Part shown: in pieces, positions 57,113 to 64,000 of the stretch
Numbering within the stretch: position 1 is the first letter of the stretch
Layout: every line of letters begins with the position of its first letter
Position numbers and translations under genes: made by a program
Notes under the pieces: generated by a model
What the model was told of the DNA's origin: nothing
Database searches by the model: none
Seen by the model: the letters and a program-made list of their open reading frames with translations, nothing else
From: Ptychodera flava
Taxonomy: Eukaryota; Hemichordata; Enteropneusta; Ptychoderidae
Assembly: GCF_041260155.1 (NCBI RefSeq)
Contig: NW_027248388.1
Coordinates: 368,001 to 432,000, forward strand
Length of the DNA: 64,000 bases
Reading direction: 5' to 3'

Positions 57113-57641
57113 AGGTTGTTGCTTATTATCTATTCCATCAATGGTATTTTCACGAGAACAGCAAGATTAGTGATTGTGACTATAAATTGCTACGTAATTT
57201 ATTTAAAATTAAACCTTTGTTCTTGGGTAAGAACATTTTGATTGTATGTTTGTGCGTAAATACTTTTATCTTCATACGACTCTACAGATTGTACAGGTTT
57301 TCTGGTTTGTGCCTACCTAGATATTCTAGACATAGATCTCTAATACACATCCCTTACTGTAGAGTTGATGTTACAATAAATGGCCTGATTGGACGTACGT
57401 CACTACTTTTTAATGATTCGATTAATAAGGGTTGCAATGCCGATGTATTTGATGAATCTCATTCAACTTCTAAAAGCCATGTTAATTTGTTTTGTCTTTG
57501 TTTGATGTTCAAGGTACTTTTTGTTTGTTCAAATTTTAGTGTATTTTATCCTTTTTTCTTTTATTTTCTCGTCTGCAATCAAGTGGCTGCCTGACTGCGC
57601 TGCTGATGAACAAATAATAAATAAATAAATAAATAAATAAC
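57113..57641 (+). mobile_element. LINE 3'-end fragment with (ATAA)n tail
   Basis: The plus-strand frame from 57067 to 57594 ends in HIPYCRVDVTINGLIGRTSL and LFNDSINKGC, like the C terminus of Jockey-type LINEs (P..R......R...LYN). It is followed by an (ATAA)n run at 57616-57641, a typical LINE tail. It abuts the minus-strand LINE at about 57112, so two insertions lie back to back. Confidence 0.55.
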
Positions 57642-57644
57642 CAA

Positions 57645-58642
57645 ATGTACACCTCAAGATCATACGACCCACATTTCAGATATTCTATATGTATTACAAA
57701 AATTGCTTTGAAAAAACGATACTTCATTCCTTTTGTGTGACATTTTATTAGATATATATGTAGAGAATAATACAGAATAAATAAAAAGTAAGGAGGTAAA
57801 TTTGGACCTCGCCACACTGTTTGAAAAATGGAAATGCTTCAACTACGTACTGTACATCAGTGTACAACCACAAAAGGCTTGAAAACCAAAATTAACACTT
57901 TGTGGCGGCACTACTTGATTAAAAGAAAGGGGACGGGAAAAAGTCTGAGGAGCCACTTAGCAACCAGGAATATAATGCTTCGAAGTTCTTTGTCGATGTA
58001 TGATCCGGGTTTAATTTTAGGGTCGGACCAAATGATAAAGCTTAAAATTGACAACACAACACAAATTTCACATCATATCATTATCTTCAAGTCCTCAAAT
58101 GCATTCAACTTCAAGTGCCCCAAGCATACCTTTAATATTTTAACATTCCAACCCTGTCGATTCTCCCACCCCCTCTAGAAGTGTGTGTGAAATACAAGTA
58201 CCGTGATACAAATAAACGGACATGTAAACGAGTGTGTACGGATTACACTTAATGAGTAACAGCAGTCAATTGCAATCGTTTGAACTATTTTGACGCACTC
58301 TCCCTGGCTTGGTGCACACTCGTCTCATGCGCGACCCTTCACCTGTGAATTAGGGCAATAAAAAACAATCAATAATGTTGGCGTCTAAAGGTTTCACCAA
58401 GGCGAATTATTTAATGCTCATTGATTTAACCTTTGCTTACGCAGACTACTAGCACTAGGCAATTAAAAAGGAATTTAAAAATGATATACACACAAGTGAT
58501 CGATCGATCCAGCAACACTTTGTTTGTTCTTGTGGTCTTCAAAGTTGTATTTGCGACGGTTAGATCCGTGCAGGAGTCAACCAGTTTATACAATACCATT
58601 GTCAAAGGCACAGAAGAGTTGGAAGAACAACGTGATATAATA
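57645..58642. other. Region upstream of gene 3
   Basis: No recognised gene. The open frame that runs into the gene 3 leader (from 58433) has no similarity to the other leaders and is probably 5' untranslated. A promoter is expected here but not visible. Confidence 0.45.
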
Positions 58643-58721
58643 ATGTCTACCACCGGATCTTTGTTTCCTCTTTTAGCCCATGTGCTGTGTTTATTCCTAT
58701 TTTCAAGAGAAGTCGATGTGG
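58643..58721 (+). CDS. Gene 3 exon 1: signal peptide of a third paralogue
   Basis: MSTTGSLFPLLAHVLCLFLF then SREVDV, ending in phase 1 at G|GTAAGT. It shares the M-x-x-TGS start, the hydrophobic core, the E-V end and the phase with genes 1 and 2. No Ig1-like exon is seen before the right edge, so intron 1 is longer than 5.2 kb. Whether the gene has a kinase is unknown. Confidence 0.8.
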
Positions 58722-60717
58722 GTAAGTACACTATATAAAGTTATTACCAGGCATTTCGTGAATAACATGTCGTAATAGGCTCTGTCCTGATAAATCAACA
58801 GGAAACCATGGCAATTCGGTTCAGAAACAGCTAGATTAGTGGTCCGGACAGAAATTTAAGGGGACGGTGATTTTCAAAACAACGCTGTGCGAAAAACCTT
58901 CAGAAGTGTTTGCAACAACAAGATTTGTAGAAAGATGTCGATGACGTCATAGGCATGTCGCTAAAGACGCCACTTTGTTGTTTACGAGTGCAAATAGCAA
59001 ATAGAATGCAAATTATGGGGGCTTTACGTTTCGGCAATCGCGCACTCTCCGATTCGAAGGTCAGCATTATTATACAATAACATGTTCGTAAATCTTACAA
59101 ACAAGAAAACACGATGGCTCAGCGTAAACGGAAATAGAGATCAAGCATTGGTATTCCAAAATCTATGCAAACATGGCGATCAAATAGATCCTCTTTCGTT
59201 GGAAAAAGTGTGATTTAAAGTGCGTGAAATGATATTTTAGTTGGACTAAAAACCTTTAAAAGTGATTACATGCGAACGCATGTTTCGAAATGACAATATC
59301 ATCGGAAAATTAAAAGCTAAGAATAATACTCAGAAATTATATTTTTCTCCCAACCCGCTTTATTAGCATTATGGTATTTAAGTATTCCATCCTGAGTGTA
59401 GTAGGCCCAAAAATTTGCTATGTGTTGCTTTGTCTTAGGCATGCGATTAACGAGCCTTTTCAAAATTGAAAAGAAAACAAAAAGCATATTTGTCATGATC
59501 TTCCAAATTGGCTCAAAGAAAAATAATATTTCGCGCTCTCGATACGTTAGCCTCAGTGATGCGATTATTCCGCGCGATGTTAAATATTCAGAATTCTTCA
59601 ATATGTACGGTATATATACAATATTTTTATCACTTTGTACAATTCAGTACTTGTATATTAAATATCCAGATACATTCTACAATATGTACTGTATAGATAC
59701 AAATCATTTGTCACTCAGTATAAATTAGTATTTATATATTGAATATGTGTATTAATAATAAATATGATGATAAAATATTAAAAGCAGAATAAAAATGTTT
59801 GATTCGTGATATAATTTATTGCAAATTGTATCTAGGTCGTCAATTGTATGGCTTCAATAAGTATAGAAATCCGACTTACACGTGTGCAACATCTTGTGAA
59901 CTCAGGGAAAACATAGATAAAACAACATATCTCCAGTACTACTAACAACATTTCCTTCGACATATAAAAATAAAGCTTTATCTTTATATATCCTCTCAAC
60001 AGGAAAAAACCTCATGAGGATTATATAACTTAATCACATCAATGTAAGCCACACACGAACAATGGACCATTTGTCTGAAAATAATATTTTTGACTCTGTT
60101 TTAGCGAAAGCTTATTATCAAGAAATTCAAAAAAAGTATCAGGCATTTTTAAAGCTTATTCTGGCGTATACTTTGCAGATTTTGATAGGGATTTTTATTC
60201 CAGAAAACTGTATTGAGGGCTTTTATCAGTGGCAATACATATTGGTTTAGTTGCCACAAACTTATCTACAGAGGCACCCAGGAAAGGATAATTTGGATTA
60301 ACAACCTATCCAATATCTCTTGTTGATCATGTGTAGCCATTCCTTTCCAGATATTGCATATACTTGGCTACAGCTATATGCCTACTTTGAAAGCTGTTTA
60401 GTGTGTTAATTTCAAATCTACCTTGGATTCATTATTCTGTCAAATGAATCAGGGAGATACAAGGGAGATATTTTTGTCTACAGACAACATCTTTAAATTT
60501 ACTGGCTGTAATACTTAATTTTTGATGACCTTGTGAACGCCAATTTGGATTTCTGTATTGACCCTCAAGTTTGACATTTCTATTCTTCTCGACGAGTCAT
60601 CATTTGTAATATTTACTTTTGATGCATAAAAATCATAAGCATTTTTATTTACATTATAAATTAAATTACACCCTTTGAGTGGGTGCAAGAAATACTATAA
60701 GACGGCAGTACATTTAC

Positions 60718-60915
60718 TCAAGTCATACTACATTTTGACTCATCAATCTGTAACCTTCTGCTTGCTCGTTTACAAGCATGAGAATAAAGAAGATCATCAA
60801 GACATGATGATCTAGAACAGGCACCCAGAAAGTCTGCAAGCTGTTTTACTTTCTCCTTTGATACAGTCTTTTCTTCTGTTAGACAAGCATTGTAATTATC
60901 TTTCCGTTTTCTTGG
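60718..60915 (-). CDS. Possible coding exon, unassigned
   Basis: An open frame reading RKRKDNYNACLTEEKTVSK and VKQLADFLGACSRSSCLDDL to a stop, with ordinary amino-acid composition. A weak acceptor (TTGTCCAAG) lies at its start. It could be a last exon of the Tudor-like gene, but the phase does not join directly. Confidence 0.22.
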   Translation of the reverse strand, partial: PRKRKDNYNACLTEEKTVSKEKVKQLADFLGACSRSSCLDDLLYSHACKRASRRLQIDESKCSMT

Positions 60916-61265
60916 ACAACAACTCAATCCAAGTTCAGGTCACGAATGTTCATAGGCCACGCTTAATCCAGTCAATTGAGTCCAAGTTACAGCTGTGCTT
61001 CCATAGACACTAGGATAGTGGTGTATGTGTAATTTCTGGGTGCTGCTGGTAATTTCTGGTATTTCAGTTAGTCCATATCTCTGAAAATTCGTTACAACAA
61101 ACACAGTGGCTGCTGCATGTTTGCAATACCCACCTAACCCTGTTTTACAAACACTTTTCCCGCCAGTATTTTACCAGTAATCAAAATAAAAATAATGAGG
61201 GCGAAATACTGTTTACTTGGTGGTACTGGGTTGTCAGCCTTGGCATATGACTTAACCATGACAAC

Positions 61266-61581
61266 TTTTCCCCACACAGACTTAGACGTGGTGGCTGTGA
61301 CCAATCTAGGTTGAAATTGGTCATAGCCACCACGTCTATTAAAATTCATGAGTTTACTTTTCTAGATCTTGTTTACGTACATACTTATATCAGATGGAAA
61401 TCTGAGGATTTGCGATTACATCAGGTTGACAACCCCCCACACAAGAGCAACGAATTAAAATTACTCTTTACAAAGCATGCGGACAAATTTGTTGGTTCCA
61501 CACATGTCACTTACTCTTTACAAAGCATGACAAATTAGTTGGTTCCACATGTCACTACAAATACAACACTAACGTTCATTG
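61266..61581. repeat. Dispersed repeat, copy 2, with internal hairpin
   Basis: Pairs with 49257-49560. At 61283-61338 it holds a hairpin with 23-bp arms (TAGACGTGGTGGCTGTGACC and complement) and one mismatch. Confidence 0.8.
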
Positions 61582-61866
61582 GAAAGGGACAATTTGAAGC
61601 TGCCTATTAAAGCTCGTGCCCGTGTGTAGTGATATATTCGTCGGTAACGCTGTGAATGAAACATGCACACAGTTTTGTTTAAACTTGAAAGAGGTTATTT
61701 AAGGCCACTGTGTAGTGATAGTAAGGACTGGTGTCAAACCGTGTCTGTTTCGTGTACCGAAGGTGTAACCCTATAGCCTAGCTCTGCTTACAGGTATGTG
61801 TGTTCATTGCGCTGTAACGCTGTGGTGGAGGCCGCGGACGTGCAACGCCGTGAACACACAGACCTG

Positions 61867-61900
61867 TACGCAGAGCTACGGCCCTATAGCTCTGCGTACT
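61867..61900. repeat. Short perfect inverted repeat
   Basis: TACGCAGAGCTA and TAGCTCTGCGTA, 12-bp arms around a short GC-rich loop. Confidence 0.7.
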
Positions 61901-62297
61901 ATGCCATGTGTTCTGTACGCGTACGTGCGTTCGCAGTGGGAAAAGTCAGGTCTTATGTACATGGAAACAGAGTGATTTCTGTTTACGGGCTTCTGCATTG
62001 TACGCAGGGCGAGTGTAACACCAGCCTGTGCTGTGCCTCGATCAGTCGTTCAGATATGGGGTGTACACATGACATGTCCAATTGAAATGTGATCGCGTCG
62101 TTTCCCAACGGCGAAAACACATTCATTCATGCACACTATCTCACCACGCGCATATGCTTCTGCATCTCTACAACGTCCATACCACATTATATGGGTGACC
62201 GCGAGCAGTTTCTTAAATGTGTGTAGATTTGGAAAATTAGCCTGTGCTCCAGAATTCCACCATAAATACCGTTTTGAAAGTGTCAGGTGCTACTTAC

Positions 62298-62489
62298 TTT
62301 TGTTGGCGGCCTTATTTCATTTTCATCGACAATTCTGTCCCATTTTGCTGACCAACCGTTGAACCCAAAAAGATAACGAAACGGTCCTTCTTCAACTGCA
62401 ACTATTTTCTTCACTGCACCCTTTGTCCACCAGTAACAGTCATCGAGGGCCTCAACTTTTTCACCTACTGAGAACGCATAATGAGCCAT
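62298..62489 (-). CDS. First coding exon with Tudor/chromo-barrel-like domain
   Basis: ATG at 62489, then 64 codons ending at a clean GTAAGT donor in phase 0. FSVGEKVEALDDCYWWTKGA, VKKIVAVEEG, YLFGFNGWSAKWDRIVDENE and IRPP follow the pattern of small beta-barrel readers (G..V.A.D....W..A.V..I......Y...F.GW...WD..V....IRP), as in PHF20-type Tudor, MBT or MRG chromo-barrel proteins. Such domains bind methylated histone tails. Downstream exons should lie at lower coordinates, inside gene 3 intron 1, but I cannot assign them. It may be a nested gene or a retained fragment. Confidence 0.6.
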
Positions 62490-62618
62490 GTTTTCTGTGT
62501 TTTCCAGTGTTTGGCTTAATTGCTAATGAAACTTTTAATGTTAATTGTTTTCCAAGTCAACTATCTAAGCATTTTAAGAGGGGTGATCATAAAGGCCAGA
62601 ACAGCCAATTTTGACCAA

Positions 62619-62636
62619 CCGGGTTCAAGAACCCGG
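62619..62636. promoter_or_regulatory. 18-bp palindrome upstream of the Tudor-like exon
   Basis: CCGGGTTCAAGAACCCGG lies 130 bp upstream of the minus-strand ATG. Its arms are exact, and the centre TTCAAGAA resembles a heat-shock-element pair. A binding-site role is a guess. Confidence 0.3.
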
Positions 62637-64000
62637 GAAAGGTGTTTAAAGTGTGCGATAGATGTGTTTAAGACATAAACATTACGAACAGTAGGATTAA
62701 GATAGGTATGAATAATCCAAACTGCCCAGTTTCTGTGTGGGGAAAAGTTGGAATGCAATAATTGGTTTTATAATTAATAATGACTGGTGTTCACTGTCAT
62801 GAAGTAAAATATCCTTTACATGGTTACTTTTATAGAAATTCCAACCACTGTCTCTGCGTTTTCTTGCTGCACTCAGGCAGTTGTCACATTTTGAAATGAA
62901 ATAGTCAAAGATAGTTCTTTATGTAAGATCAGGAAGACGACTCAAATTTCTGGTCAATATATCTGCGAGGGATATGTGAGCAATGACTTCTCTCTGTGTT
63001 CATGGAAATTGGAACATTACAAACTCCTGACCAGTACACCATCAGGGTCAAAAAGGTAGAGTTCATCCCATCGCATGACTATATACAGGTACACTGTATA
63101 AAAATAAAAAGAATTAAAGGATACTTCATTTTCTAGGCATTGACCAGTAACTTCAATATAGCATTTTATAATGTAAATTTAAAGAATAAGGCGAAAGTTG
63201 TATCATACAGACATTTGTATGAGTTTATTATGAGGATTGAGAAACGCTTTCAAACTGAAATACTATTTAGACGATGTCAGTATGACCTTTTTGACCTTTT
63301 CACGAAATCAAAACACCAGCTTGTAACAGTATCTTAACACAGCGGGACAATGATCTCAAGAAAATACTCTCGCCAGGCAATATGGCGGCGATGGAATCAC
63401 CACACTGTACAGTTCATAGACATATATTTTTTCAGATTTTTTAAATGCAATCTGTGAATTTGAAGAGAGTTACGCTCTTACATCAGGCTGGATTAGATAT
63501 TAGATGTACGTTATACTGTGGTAACGGTCTATTCATCTAAGTCATTACATTGTGCACGATCCGGCAAACGCATCAAAGCCAAGATATCCTGCGCCACAGT
63601 TTATACGTAGACACGGACATTTTCTACCCTTTCACTGTCGCATTATGTTTGGGGAAGTCAAACAAGTGCGATCAGTTTTTTTCCATTTCGGCTGCCAAGA
63701 TGTAGTAGGTAAAAGGAACACTCCCTCACCCCACACCACACAAATACAAAAATACGATAACTGGTAGTTCGGAAGTGCAGAGGCCACAATGCGGTCTGTA
63801 CCGCTTCATATTAGCACAGAAATGGTCGGTCAAGAACAAAGTTTAAGATTTTTACGCCGCAGTACTATCATATGTGGTGAAATCAAATATGTGATCAGAT
63901 TTTTTCATCGCTTTCAACAAAAGTTCATATTTGGAGCAAGAAACTGCAGTTGCAGTCATGGCCAGCGCGAGACTCGAGAAAGTGGAGGCATCACGCCACA

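Larger units (their letters stand above)
58722..64000 (+). other. Gene 3 intron 1 (partial)
   Basis: Contains a dispersed repeat (61266-61581), a Tudor-like exon on the opposite strand (62298-62489) and unassigned short frames. An AATATGGCGGCGATGG near 63381 resembles a YY1 site. Confidence 0.55.

Noticed and set aside
57067-57594. 175-codon plus-strand frame as a host gene
   Set aside because: Its end matches LINE C-terminal patterns and it is followed by an (ATAA)n tail.
58433-58642. Upstream extension of the gene 3 leader reading frame
   Set aside because: The start at 58643 aligns with the leaders of genes 1 and 2; the upstream part has no counterpart and would bury the signal peptide.

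Overview
The window looks like nuclear DNA of an invertebrate deuterostome (hemichordate, amphioxus or echinoderm grade; I cannot decide which). It is AT-rich and rich in microsatellites, has small phase-1 immunoglobulin (Ig) exons split by 0.3-1 kb introns, and carries LINE and DIRS-like remnants and foldback elements. The species call is inference.

The core is a cluster of paralogous multi-Ig receptor genes. Gene 1 (+, 3050-24455) has a signal-peptide exon, 17 Ig exons, a transmembrane exon, a 19-nt microexon and a short tail ending in NIYQ, with no kinase. Gene 2 (-, 47706-28439) has a signal-peptide exon, 12 Ig exons (an Ig3-Ig4-Ig5 module present twice in tandem), a transmembrane exon, a juxtamembrane exon and a complete set of tyrosine-kinase exons. 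Its catalytic exon reads HGD for HRD and NFG for DFG, so it is probably a pseudokinase. Gene 3 (+) is seen only as its signal-peptide exon (58643-58721); the rest lies beyond the right edge. A degenerate copy of two gene-2 kinase exons (minus strand, about 120-850) marks a fourth member at the left edge. All three leaders start M-x-x-T-G-S and end in phase 1. The order is kinase remnant (-), gene 1 (+), gene 2 (-), gene 3 (+), which suggests duplicated head-to-head pairs of a kinase and a kinase-less receptor.

Gene 1 Ig8-Ig16 form an array of nine closely related exons, eight of exactly 264 nt, that splice T|AY to give a Tyr codon at each join, so the cassettes are interchangeable. Most carry an N-W-T/S glycosylation site at the core Trp. 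Ig3 and Ig5 of gene 1, and many gene-2 ectodomain exons, carry single-base frame breaks. Gene 1 Ig6-Ig17 and all gene-2 kinase exons are clean. The pattern needs raw-read checking before anyone calls these pseudogenes.

Outside the receptors: a 262-bp MITE with TTA duplications abuts the gene-1 Ig1 acceptor; a second MITE family recurs in gene-1 introns and downstream; LINE fragments lie at 20.8-21.1, 45.7-45.9, 56.2-57.1 and 57.1-57.6 kb; a broken DIRS/LTR-kin gag-like fossil lies at 53.2-54.6 kb; a 1.4-kb inverted repeat lies at 51.7-53.2 kb; and a Tudor/chromo-barrel-like first exon (-, 62489-62298) sits inside gene 3 intron 1. The rest of 47.7-58.6 and 58.7-64 kb shows no gene I can defend.
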